Position numbers and translations under genes: made by a program
Origin: Streptomyces sp. NBC_01478
GTDB taxonomy: Bacteria; Actinomycetota; Actinomycetes; Streptomycetales; Streptomycetaceae
NCBI RefSeq assembly: GCF_036227225.1
Contig: NZ_CP109444.1
Coordinates: 5,499,501 to 5,563,500 of the forward strand
Direction of reading: 5' to 3'
DNA: 64,000 nt
Part shown: in pieces, positions 7,839-15,841 of the stretch
Numbering within the stretch: position 1 is the first letter of the stretch
Layout of the letters: the number at the start of each line of letters is the position of its first letter
The notes under the pieces: model-generated
Databases searched by the model: none
The model's input: only the letters and a program-made list of their open reading frames with translations
What the model was told of the DNA's origin: nothing

Positions 7839-8303
7839 GTGCCCGACCCGAGCACCCCCGACGAGGACGGCGAAAACGCCTCCCCCGTCGAGACCGCCAA
7901 GCCCCTGTCCAAGAAAAAGATCCTCCTCGGCATCGGCGCCGTGGCCATCGTTGCGGTCGGCGGCCTGCTCATCAAGCTCGCCCAGAAGAACTACGCCACC
8001 GAGCACATCGAGACCGACGAGTCACTCGATGCCAGGGTTCCGACACCCGCAGAGCTTGAGTTCGCCGCCATCGTGCGCGCTGCCGCAGAAAGCGTGGGGA
8101 AGATCATGAGTGTCTCCACGAGCGGCTTCACCGTGGAAGCAAAGATCCGATCCAACTCCGGCAGGGGAACGTGGACGGCGTACTTCGAGTTTGATGACGA
8201 GACAGGCCACTGCCACTACTCCCATCCCTACCGGGGCGCGACCGCGCCTCTGTTCTTCATCGAGGAGGTCCAAAGGCGACTCAGCGAAGCAGCGGCCGCC
8301 TGA
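7839..8303 (+). CDS. Small membrane-anchored protein of unknown function (transposon cargo)
   Basis: A 154-residue protein starting at GTG 7839 with AAAGGGAGG just upstream. Residues 1-24 are acidic, residues 25-29 are LSKKK, and residues 30-50 form one transmembrane helix (ILLGIGAVAIVAVGGLLIKLA), so the roughly 100-residue C-terminal part should be outside the membrane. That part has an alpha/beta look (FAAIVRAAAESVGKIMSVSTS, then GTWTAYFEFDDETG) and ends in an amphipathic helix. I do not recognise the family. It is the first gene behind the Tns operon and is preceded by the palindromic region. Confidence 0.75.
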   Translation: MPDPSTPDEDGENASPVETAKPLSKKKILLGIGAVAIVAVGGLLIKLAQKNYATEHIETDESLDARVPTPAELEFAAIVRAAAESVGKIMSVSTSGFTVEAKIRSNSGRGTWTAYFEFDDETGHCHYSHPYRGATAPLFFIEEVQRRLSEAAAA

Positions 8304-8555
8304 CAGCTAGTTCGCCGCTCAGCCGGGGCAGCCAGCGGCACAGGACCCTCCCTGCACAGCGCGGGAGACGGCCATCTCGCGCGCCCAGCTGGCCCGTACG
8401 GGATCTCCCGCTGCCCGTCCCAGATGAACGTGCGCACCGCGGCCGCTTGAAGCCCTGAGCGCTCGGCCCCCGTATTCCACAGGGACCCGCGCGCTACTCT
8501 GCCAGTGGCAGAACAGCGGCCGGACCGGGCTCGACGATCACTACAGTCCAGCCTC

Positions 8556-9293
8556 ATGACGACGATTACGACGCGTACGGTCGAGTACCCCGCCGACGGT
8601 CTGACGATGATCGGGCACCTCGCGCTCCCGGCCGGTGTCGACCGCCGGCCCGCGGTGCTGCTCGGACCAGAGGGCATGGGGCTCAGCGACGTCGAGCGCC
8701 GCCGGGCCGATGCTCTCGCCGAGCTGGGATATATGGCGCTGGCCTTCGACCTTCATGGCGGGCGCTATTTGGGCGACCCCGAGGAGATGCTGGCCCGTTG
8801 CCTGCCGCTGCTCGCTGATCCCGAGCGGATGCGAGGCATCGGCCATGCGGCGCTCGATGTGTTGCGCACCGAACCGCGGACCGATTCCGACCGGATCGCC
8901 GTCGTCGGCTACGGCACCGGGGGCGCCGTCGGGCTGGAACTCGGGCGCGACGGCGTCAACCTGCGCGCGATCGGCACAGTCAACGCACTGACCACGGGCC
9001 GACCGGGCGAGGCAGTGCGCATTCGCTGCCCGGTGTGGGCCGGGGTCGGGTCGGAAGACCCGATCATGCCGCCCGCACAACGGAACGCGTTCACCGCTGA
9101 GATGCAGGCCGCAGGCGTCGACTGGCGCCTCGCGGTCTACGGCGGCGCCTTGCACGCCTTCCACCACCCGCCGGTCGACCACCCCACGGTCCCCGGCGTC
9201 GGCTACCACCCGCAGCACGCGCAGCGAGCCTGGCGCGACGCCGTCGACCTGCTCACCGAGTGCCTGCCCGTGTCGGAGGATCCGGGGGCATGA
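8556..9293 (+). CDS. Dienelactone-hydrolase-family protein lacking the catalytic nucleophile
   Basis: A 245-residue alpha/beta hydrolase of the DLH family: FDLHGGRY at 64-71, the nucleophile-elbow region VVGYGTGGAVGLELG at 116-130, SEDPIMPPAQR at 166-176 with the acid Asp168, and GGALHAFHHP at 196-205 with His200. In active family members the elbow reads G-Y-C-x-G-G; here residue 120 is Gly, so the Cys nucleophile is missing while the Asp and His remain. It may be catalytically dead, a binding or sensor protein, or use another residue. The ATG at 8556 is chosen by family alignment; a frame extends to 8505. No strong ribosome-binding site is visible. Confidence 0.82.
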   Translation: MTTITTRTVEYPADGLTMIGHLALPAGVDRRPAVLLGPEGMGLSDVERRRADALAELGYMALAFDLHGGRYLGDPEEMLARCLPLLADPERMRGIGHAALDVLRTEPRTDSDRIAVVGYGTGGAVGLELGRDGVNLRAIGTVNALTTGRPGEAVRIRCPVWAGVGSEDPIMPPAQRNAFTAEMQAAGVDWRLAVYGGALHAFHHPPVDHPTVPGVGYHPQHAQRAWRDAVDLLTECLPVSEDPGA

Positions 9294-9416
9294 CCCAGGC
9301 AGGCATGCTGGCACCAGGCCTGGTCCGCGTCGGGCACTCACAGTCCCCTCCCCTCAAGTTCCCATAGCAGAACCACATTCGGGCGGAGGCTCGGCCGCGG
9401 AGACGCATTCGCAACT

Positions 9417-9445
9417 GCCGCAGTAAATGCCGGATTTAGCGCGGC
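9417..9445. promoter_or_regulatory. 29-bp imperfect palindrome, copy 2, upstream of the DUF3800 gene
   Basis: GCCGC-AG-TAAAT, a 5-base centre, then ATTTA-GC-GCGGC: both 5-bp arm pairs are perfect complements. Same layout as 7692-7720. It lies about 95 bases before the DUF3800 start, with the right 25-bp inverted repeat between it and the gene. Confidence 0.6.
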
Positions 9446-9500
9446 GGGGCCTCTATCGTGATCACGGTGACCTGCGGTCGGCCCCTCCCGGCGAGGTAGC

Positions 9501-9525
9501 GAGGTGTACGCATTTACCGCGACAG
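9501..9525 (-). repeat. 25-bp long-range inverted repeat, right copy
   Basis: Exact reverse complement of 7625-7649. It ends at the first base of the GGGAGG ribosome-binding site of the DUF3800 gene (9525-9530), so it is placed in that gene's 5' leader. Confidence 0.9.
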
Positions 9526-9537
9526 GGAGGCGGGCCG

Positions 9538-10440
9538 GTGCGGTTTGTGTTCATCGACGACAGCGCACGCACGGCGCCGGGCGACGTCCCCCGGGCTCAA
9601 CTCGGTCCGCTGCACGCCTACGGAGCGGTGATCGTTCCCGAGGAGTCGCTCGTGCCCTACGCCGAGCGCCTCGCCGCTCTCCGTACCCGCCTGGGTCTGC
9701 CGCCCAAGGCGGAGTTCAAGTGGAACCCCGGCGGCGGGTCGCTGCACAAGAACTGGGACGCGCTCCGCGAGGCCCGTCCGCAGATGCTGCAAGACGCCCA
9801 GGACCTCGGCATCTCGGCGGTTGTCGTCATCTGCGCGACGGAGCGGATGCCGAACTCCTGGGACAAGGGGAAGATCCAGCTAGAGATGCTGAAGTATCTC
9901 TACGAGCGCGTGTCCATGGTCCTCGACAACGCGGGCCATAGCGGCATCCTCATCGCCGACCAGCCGCCCGGCGACCGAACAGACGAGAAGCGGTGGCTGG
10001 GCCAAGCCCTGGCCCTCACGGAGAACGGCACCCAGTACATCGCCCCCGACCCCAACCGGATCGTTCTGCCCGTGCTGACCGCCCGGTCGGACCACCTCGC
10101 CTTGCTGCAACTGGCCGACCTGGTCACTGCAGCTACCACCGCGCTCATCGCCGGCAGCGAACACGCCGCGCCCTATCGGGACCTGATCAAAAGTCTGCTG
10201 GCGAAGAATTGGCTCGACGGGATGGGCGGTACAGGGCTCAAGCTGTTCCCGGACGCGGAATACAGCCCGCACAATCTCCGCAACCTCTTCTACTGGGCAT
10301 TCGGCGAGTGGGGGTTCTCCAAGGTTGCTCACTTCGGCCACAAGCCACTGCCCCACTACGAGTGGGCATACGCGACCAGCGACGGGCTCGGGAACACCCT
10401 CCCGCCGGACCATCCGTACGCGAAGAAGAACAGCGCATGA
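9538..10440 (+). CDS. DUF3800 domain protein
   Basis: A 300-residue protein beginning VRFVFIDDSART, the DUF3800 signature in which consecutive Asp residues on the first strand are thought to form an RNase H-like metal site. Later conserved pieces are EFKWNP, an ADQPPGD loop and LLQLADLVTAATTAL near the C-terminal helix. Known DUF3800 genes are common on phages, plasmids and transposons; no activity is established. GTG 9538 is chosen because GGGAGG (9525-9530) lies 7 bases upstream and the domain starts there. It overlaps the following integrase fragment by ATGA. Confidence 0.85.
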   Translation: MRFVFIDDSARTAPGDVPRAQLGPLHAYGAVIVPEESLVPYAERLAALRTRLGLPPKAEFKWNPGGGSLHKNWDALREARPQMLQDAQDLGISAVVVICATERMPNSWDKGKIQLEMLKYLYERVSMVLDNAGHSGILIADQPPGDRTDEKRWLGQALALTENGTQYIAPDPNRIVLPVLTARSDHLALLQLADLVTAATTALIAGSEHAAPYRDLIKSLLAKNWLDGMGGTGLKLFPDAEYSPHNLRNLFYWAFGEWGFSKVAHFGHKPLPHYEWAYATSDGLGNTLPPDHPYAKKNSA

Positions 10441-10763
10441 GCGTCGGCAGCACGACAGTCACGTCGGCCGCTCTCCCCAGGGCAGGACGGGTAGAACCCT
10501 TCTCGCCGGCCCCGCCGACGTACGCCGCGGCGGTCGAGCGATACCTCACCGGCGTGGGCACCGCGCGGATCTACCGGATCTCGCTCACTACCTGGGGGTG
10601 GATGCTGCGCGGCGAGACGGCCCCGACCGGGCCGGCCCGCCGGGGCGCGAAGCCCGCGCCCTTCGACTCGGCCGCCGTCGACGGCCCAGACTTGCCGCCC
10701 CTCCTCGCCGAACTCGCGGCGGCGCGGGCGGATGAGTTGGATGCCGAAACAGGGTGCCGGTAA
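10437..10763 (+). pseudogene. Truncated tyrosine-recombinase (integrase) N-terminus
   Basis: About 108 codons. Residues 28-95 (YAAAVERYLTGVGTARIYRISLTTWGWML, then ARRGAKPAPF and LAAARADELDAETG) resemble the SAM-like core-binding domain that opens many Streptomyces site-specific integrases, which continue with a phrase like DADTVNRELS. Here homology stops at DELDAETG, exactly where the inverted-repeat-bounded block (from about 10752) begins. No catalytic R-H-R-Y domain follows. The ATG overlaps the DUF3800 stop (ATGA), so the two were once coupled. I infer insertion or deletion inside the integrase. Confidence 0.7.
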
Positions 10764-10782
10764 GAACCGTGTCACCAGCCGC
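10759..10782 (+). repeat. 24-bp inverted repeat flanking a membrane-protein gene, left copy
   Basis: The 24 bp starting GGTAAGAACCGTGTCACC recur as an exact reverse complement at 11390-11413. Allowing mismatches the similarity runs a little further, to GGGTG on the outside (10752-10756 with CACCC at 11416-11420) and ACGG on the inside. Confidence 0.9.
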
Positions 10783-10794
10783 ACACGGTGGCGA

Positions 10795-11370
10795 CTACTC
10801 CTCCAGCCCCTCGCTCTCTCCCTCCGGGCTCGGCGGCTGCCGCAGCGTTCGGATTGCTGCCGCATGGAAGTTGAACCGCGCAGTGTTCGCCAGGACCAGC
10901 GCCGGGTTCCACTCATCCCAGTGCGGACAGGTCGCGCCGACCTGTCCTTGAGCCGTGATCACGTCCCGCATTCCGACGAAGGCATCCTCCATGGCCCGTA
11001 CCGCGAAGTCGATCCGCTGTGGGCCCAAGAGCTCCACCCGTTCGAGATCCCTACGGACCGCGCGCCATGCTTCTCCCAGCACACGGCTTGCCGCCTCCGC
11101 CGGGCCTTCAAGGCGGTCGTCTTGCTGGTACTCATGTGCCCGCGACTCCCATGACTGCTGTACCCCCTGCAGGCTCTCCACCCATGTGTCCCACGTGTCT
11201 ACGAACGCCAGGTATGCCTGCTGGCGTTGCCCGCGCAGCCACTGGCCGTGTTCGACGGTCGCCTGGTCGGCGGTCTGCCGGCGTCCAGTCCTGTATCCGA
11301 TGTAGGCCACTGCGAGGGCGAATAGTCCACCCGCTATGGCGGTGAAGATAGTGGCCGCTGTGGTGTTCAT
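10795..11370 (-). CDS. Small membrane-anchored hypothetical protein between 24-bp inverted repeats
   Basis: A 191-residue protein with an N-terminal membrane helix (about residues 4-24, IFTAIAGGLFALAVAYIGYRT) followed by basic residues and a mostly helical cytoplasmic domain (RQQAYLAFVDTWDTWVESLQ ... FAVRAMEDAFVGMRDVI). It resembles the many uncharacterised single-pass actinobacterial proteins with an EHGQWLRGQRQQAYLAF-type helix. The ATG at 11370 follows AGGATG; alternative starts lie at 11379 and 11403. The gene sits alone between perfect 24-bp inverted repeats and on the opposite strand from the truncated integrase it separates. Confidence 0.7.
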   Translation of the reverse strand: MNTTAATIFTAIAGGLFALAVAYIGYRTGRRQTADQATVEHGQWLRGQRQQAYLAFVDTWDTWVESLQGVQQSWESRAHEYQQDDRLEGPAEAASRVLGEAWRAVRRDLERVELLGPQRIDFAVRAMEDAFVGMRDVITAQGQVGATCPHWDEWNPALVLANTARFNFHAAAIRTLRQPPSPEGESEGLEE

Positions 11371-11389
11371 GGCGTGCATCCTGCCGTTT

Positions 11390-11413
11390 GCGGCTGGTGA
11401 CACGGTTCTTACC
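11390..11413 (-). repeat. 24-bp inverted repeat flanking a membrane-protein gene, right copy
   Basis: Exact complement of 10759-10782, 607 bases away, just upstream of the membrane-protein gene. No flanking target duplication could be recognised. Confidence 0.9.
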
Positions 11414-11490
11414 TACACCCCGACTTCTGCGAATGACGACCCTGCGGAAACGTGATCGACTCCGGACCTCTCGCAGAACTCTCGCAACCC

Positions 11491-14280
11491 CTACGACAAG
11501 CCCAGGGTGTCCCAGGTCCAACGGTCGGCGGGTGTGCCGTCGAGATCGAAGCCCCACCGGCCGACCGGTGCGGTGACAGGCGCTTCATCGACGTCCCGGG
11601 CTGGTATCCGGCTGAACACCTGTCGGGCGGCCTCGACCTGCCCAACCTCTTCGAGGCTTTCCAACAGCCAGGCGGCGCCGTCCGGATCGGTGACATCAGT
11701 GTCCGACGCGGCACGGTGCGCAAGCAGCGCCACGGCCTCCTCCATCCCCATCTCGTCGAGGAGGGTGATCAGCTGCCCCACGCTTTCGGGGTCACGCACG
11801 TCTGTACGGGCAGCCACGTCCCGGTCAAGCAAGGTAGTGATCTCGGCTTCCATATCGAGTTGATGGAGGAACTCGATCAGCTCAGCGAGAAGCGCGGGAT
11901 CCGAGATGTCAGTCTCCTCCGCAGCTCGCGTGGCCAGGGCGGTGAACTCCGCGTCCCGTTGGTGGGCCAGCAATGTGCGCAGCAACAACGACACGGCGTC
12001 CGGATCCGAGATGTCCGCGAAGGCGGTGGCGCCTCGATCGAAGAGGGTGTGCACGGCTTCCGTCTGATCAAGTTGGTCGAGGACATTGACAAGCCAAGCT
12101 ACGGCTTCTGGGTCATAAAGGTCGACGTGCTTCTCCGGCTGGCGACGCAGCAGGACGGTGATCGCGTCATGCAGACCCTCCTCCCGCAACGCGTCGAGGA
12201 GCAGCCACACGTCGGTGGTGTCGCCGATGTCGATCGACGCTGCCGCCCGGACCGCCAAGATACTGGCGGCAGTTGGGCTGTAGGCGTTCAGTTCCGAAAG
12301 CAGGACCGGCGTGAACGCCATGTCCGAGGTGTCGGCCTCGCGAGCAGTGCGGCCAGCAATCACGTGGTACGCCTCGTCGAGGCCCAAAGTCCGCAAGGTT
12401 TCCAGCAGATCGACACTTCCACCGGCGTCGGTCGCGTCCCCGACCTTCGCCGCACGGGCTGCCAGCCGGGCCGCGGCAACGTCCTGTCCAGCTGCGCGTA
12501 GCCGTATAAGGAGATGGGCGACCGACTCCGCGTCATCACAGTCGACATGGTTCTCCGGCATGCGCCGCATCAGTGCGGTCATCGCCGTGTGTCGGCCTGT
12601 TTCGGCCAGTACCTCTACGAGAAGCCGTACACCGTCCGGGTCGTGCAGAGGAGTATGGCGGGCGGCCCACACGCTGCCGTGCGCCTTAGGGTCCTTGTCG
12701 TCGTCGAGAAGCTCAGCTAGGGCGTGGGCGCAGGTCGGGTGACCGACGAGCACGGCCTTGTGCCATAGGCGTACCGCCTGTGTCAGATATCCGTGGTCGC
12801 GCGCTGTCGTGGCAAGCTCTACGAGGTCGTCCGCATCTCTCGTGTGAGCGAGCAGGGCGTGCCACAGAGAGGGCGTCCCAGGCCGGTCCTTGTGCTGAAG
12901 GCGGACATGCTGAACGAGATAGTCGGCCGGTTCATACAGGGCCTCGCCGGACCGGGTGAGCGGTCTGTGCATCGCCGTCAGAGTATGCCGTATGTCAGTG
13001 CGTCGTCCGTCGTCGCGTTCCCCGGTGTTCAGGGCCTTCAAAACGCCGTCAGCCCAGGCCTCATCGCTCGGACGCCGACGCGGGTTCAACGCGCCAGCGG
13101 CAGCGTCTGCGAGTAACCCGGCGGGCAGCGGACTGCGGTGGCCGAGGTGTCTCGCGTCGAGAGCCGCGGTCACTACTGCGTGTTCCACGTGGCTGAAGTG
13201 GCTGCCTGGACCGCTTTGGTAGGCGGCGAGGAGTGCGGGCCCTCCGCTGAGGTGCTGCACGACGAGGCCATCAGCGGCTCCCGCCCTTAGCGCGTCAGCA
13301 AGTCGACGATCACCGTCCACTTCTGCCGCCTGCGCCATAGTGTGCCACTGAATCAGTTCGGCATCGGAGAAGTGGTCGGGCACCATGACCCTGCGCGCCG
13401 CGGAACAGTCCAGCAGCCCGCGGACCTGCCCATGCGGATCCCCTGTGCGACCGGGTCGTGTCAGCTCCTCCCAGTAGGGATCGGTCCAGAGGGTTCCCAC
13501 TACCACGAGGCCGGGGGTCGTGACCAGCCGCTGCCGCAGCTCGGCCGCTGCCTGCTCCGCATCGTGGCCGTAGAAGAATCGCTGGGCCTCGTTGAGCCAG
13601 AGGACTGTGCCGGGATCGAACAGCGCCCGTAGCAGGAGTTGCAGAAGGTCACTGGAGCCCGAAGGGCGCAGGAGCCGCCGGTGAGGCGCGAGATCGGCCA
13701 GAGCTTCGAACAGTGCGCGGGTCTTTCCGGTGGCCGAGTCCCCCGTGAGCATCACGAGCACCGATTCTCCGCCCGACAGGGCCGGTGCCAGATGCGTGCG
13801 GATCTCGTCGTCGTGCCGTCTGGGCATGTAGGGCGTGAGGAATGGATAACCACCGGGGTCGGGGACGGCCAGCACGGCACGGTGCACTTCGAGAGCCTGA
13901 GGGCCGACATTGGCAATGAGCTGTTGGTGGACGTCCGCCCCGGTCCGGTCCACAGCAACCACAGAGGGAGGCTGTGGAGGCCCGGAGTCTTTCCAAAGAT
14001 CGTGCAGCTCATCGAGGACTTTAGGACCGACACCGAAGGCCTTCGCGATCGCGGCGACCGTGCCCCACGACGGGTGCGTGGGTCCGTGGTTCAGGGCTTG
14101 GCTGAGCGTGGTGCGCCCGAGCCCGACACGCAGGCGAAGTTGCTGCATCGACAGCCCGGATCGCCCGCGCAGATCCTGCAGCCGCTCCCGCAGCTTCGCC
14201 AGGTTCCGAGAGGATGCCTCGTCGCTCTCCACGTCAACTCCCCGCCCGGTAGCGCTCCCACACTGTTCGGTGCTGTTCAT
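11491..14280 (-). CDS. HTH / P-loop ATPase / helical-repeat (STAND-like) protein, candidate defence gene
   Basis: A 929-residue protein. Residues 28-95 form an Xre-like HTH (LRERLQDLRGRSGLSMQQLR, then LGRTTLSQALN). An NTPase domain follows, with Walker A GDSATGKT at 180-187, a Walker-B-like TVLWLNE at 225-231, and VVVGTLWTDPYW at 259-270. The C-terminal half, about residues 520-890, is built of roughly 35-residue helical units with recurring D-x-x-D-P-[DE] and LL-x2-L patterns; at least five in a row are clear at the end. This layout (DNA-binding or sensor front, signal-transducing ATPase, repeat-based ligand arm) is that of STAND-type proteins, several of which act in antiphage defence. No effector domain is fused. 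It diverges, across 82 bases, from a 69-residue membrane protein. Start ATG 14280. Confidence 0.75.
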   Translation of the reverse strand: MNSTEQCGSATGRGVDVESDEASSRNLAKLRERLQDLRGRSGLSMQQLRLRVGLGRTTLSQALNHGPTHPSWGTVAAIAKAFGVGPKVLDELHDLWKDSGPPQPPSVVAVDRTGADVHQQLIANVGPQALEVHRAVLAVPDPGGYPFLTPYMPRRHDDEIRTHLAPALSGGESVLVMLTGDSATGKTRALFEALADLAPHRRLLRPSGSSDLLQLLLRALFDPGTVLWLNEAQRFFYGHDAEQAAAELRQRLVTTPGLVVVGTLWTDPYWEELTRPGRTGDPHGQVRGLLDCSAARRVMVPDHFSDAELIQWHTMAQAAEVDGDRRLADALRAGAADGLVVQHLSGGPALLAAYQSGPGSHFSHVEHAVVTAALDARHLGHRSPLPAGLLADAAAGALNPRRRPSDEAWADGVLKALNTGERDDGRRTDIRHTLTAMHRPLTRSGEALYEPADYLVQHVRLQHKDRPGTPSLWHALLAHTRDADDLVELATTARDHGYLTQAVRLWHKAVLVGHPTCAHALAELLDDDKDPKAHGSVWAARHTPLHDPDGVRLLVEVLAETGRHTAMTALMRRMPENHVDCDDAESVAHLLIRLRAAGQDVAAARLAARAAKVGDATDAGGSVDLLETLRTLGLDEAYHVIAGRTAREADTSDMAFTPVLLSELNAYSPTAASILAVRAAASIDIGDTTDVWLLLDALREEGLHDAITVLLRRQPEKHVDLYDPEAVAWLVNVLDQLDQTEAVHTLFDRGATAFADISDPDAVSLLLRTLLAHQRDAEFTALATRAAEETDISDPALLAELIEFLHQLDMEAEITTLLDRDVAARTDVRDPESVGQLITLLDEMGMEEAVALLAHRAASDTDVTDPDGAAWLLESLEEVGQVEAARQVFSRIPARDVDEAPVTAPVGRWGFDLDGTPADRWTWDTLGLS

Positions 14281-14362
14281 TCTCGTCCACCCGAACCGCG
14301 GCGAACACGGACATCGGCAAGGTCTGGTGCGAGGCAGAGTCGCACTGACGAAGGAGTTCTCG

Positions 14363-14572
14363 ATGTCCCCTGCGTTGCTGGCCACCATGACAATCCTGGC
14401 CGTGACCGTGTCCCTGATCGTCTCCGCCCTGACCGGCGCGGTGGCCGCCCTTCTCGCGCGTGCGGACGGTGCGACGCCAGCTGCTGCTCTCATCCGGGCG
14501 GGCATCGCGTTCGGAGCCACCCTCTCGCTGATCGCGGTCTTGGTAACCACGGTGGCGGGACTGTTGAACTGA
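14363..14572 (+). CDS. 69-residue two-helix membrane protein divergent from the STAND-like ATPase
   Basis: ATG 14363 has a good AAGGAG at 14351-14356. The protein is almost wholly hydrophobic: helix 1 at about residues 5-32 (LLATMTILAVTVSLIVSALTG) and helix 2 at about 45-68, joined by a short RADGATPAA loop. It is short and Gly/Ala-rich like holin- or pore-type effectors, but nothing in the sequence proves that. Its start lies 82 bases from the ATPase start on the opposite strand, so a common control region is likely. Confidence 0.65.
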   Translation: MSPALLATMTILAVTVSLIVSALTGAVAALLARADGATPAAALIRAGIAFGATLSLIAVLVTTVAGLLN

Positions 14573-14788
14573 AGTTCGGTGACGCCTATGCCTGTCCGTC
14601 CCAGCTGATCGACAGTGGTGACTCGGCCGCGGACGGCAGGCTGAGACCGTCGTCAGACTGGGTGGCCCAATGACAGCTCATGCTAAAACATGCCTCATGT
14701 GCCTAACAGGCGTGTAGGCCGACTATCAGCGTGTTCGTTTGACAGCCCTAGATAATGATCAAAACCGGGCCAAGTATGGTGACTCGGC

Positions 14789-15685
14789 ATGATCGAGTCC
14801 GAGATTGAGATCAGCGAGGATCTGGTCCGCGACCTGCTTCGGGAGCAGCATCCGGAACTGGCCGAGCTACCCATCCGCGAAGTGGCTGGCGGTTGGGGCA
14901 ACCAAATGTGGCGCCTCGGTGACGAGTTGGCTGTCCGGATGCAGCGGATGGACACGAGCCCCGATCTGCAGCTCAAGGAGCGCCGGTGGCTGCCGACTCT
15001 GGCCGCGCGCCTGCCGCTGCCGATTCCTGTCCCCCTACGGGACGGTGCACCGTCCGAGCGCTTCCCCAAGATCTGGACCGTCATGACATGGGTCGAGGGC
15101 ACGCCGCTGGACCACGGCTCGATCACTCGCGGCGACCACGCGGCCGAGACGCTGTCGGACTTCCTCAGGGCGCTGCACGTGGAGGCGCCCGCCGACGCAC
15201 CGACCGCTTCGGACTTCGGCGCTCACCCCAAGGACTGCACGGACGGCTTCGAGCACTTCTTCCAGGACGTTGCCCCTGCCGACCTCGCCGACGAGATCCG
15301 TGAAGTCTGGGGTGAAGCGGTGGCGGCCCCGAGGTGGGAGGGTCCACCGGTGTGGGTGCATGGCGACCTGCATCCCGCGAACGTCGTCGTCGCGGACGGG
15401 ACACTGGCGGGTGTCGTCGACTTCGGTGCGCTGGTCGCCGGCGACCCGGCGTGGGACCTCGCGGCCGCCTGGCTGCTACTCCCAGCGGGCGGCGCCTCAC
15501 GGTTTTTCAACAGCTACGCGCAGGCGGACGAGGCAGCGGTGCGACGGGCGCGCGGACTGGCCGCGATGAGGAGCCTGTTCCTGATGGCGATGGGCCAAGC
15601 CGGGGATCGCGGCCTGCCTGGAGGCAAGCCGAACTGGGGGCCCGCAGGCCGGTCCGCACTTGATCGTGTCCTGAAGGGCCTTTGA
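14789..15685 (+). CDS. Aminoglycoside-phosphotransferase-family (APH) kinase
   Basis: A 298-residue APH-fold kinase. GGWGNQMWRLGDELAVRM near residues 34-51 is the nucleotide-binding strand-loop-strand, WVHGDLHPANVVV the catalytic Brenner-type loop with its Asp, and GVVDFGALVAGDPAWDLA the metal-binding DFG-like motif. The family phosphorylates aminoglycosides, other antibiotics or small metabolites; the substrate here cannot be read from the sequence. It is the last cargo gene before the right end of the transposon, so a resistance role is a reasonable but unproven guess. Start ATG 14789; no strong ribosome-binding site. Confidence 0.85.
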   Translation: MIESEIEISEDLVRDLLREQHPELAELPIREVAGGWGNQMWRLGDELAVRMQRMDTSPDLQLKERRWLPTLAARLPLPIPVPLRDGAPSERFPKIWTVMTWVEGTPLDHGSITRGDHAAETLSDFLRALHVEAPADAPTASDFGAHPKDCTDGFEHFFQDVAPADLADEIREVWGEAVAAPRWEGPPVWVHGDLHPANVVVADGTLAGVVDFGALVAGDPAWDLAAAWLLLPAGGASRFFNSYAQADEAAVRRARGLAAMRSLFLMAMGQAGDRGLPGGKPNWGPAGRSALDRVLKGL

Positions 15686-15841
15686 CGTCAGCATGGATCG
15701 ACTGGGCTTCCCCGGCGGCCATGCACTCGCTGACAGGAATCGATGCAGCCCGGCCATTGGGACCGCGGTCTGAGAATCTCGGCGATGGTGCGGGCTATCT
15801 CGAAGTCGAGCAAGTTACGGATGCCGCCACAGTAGGACAGC

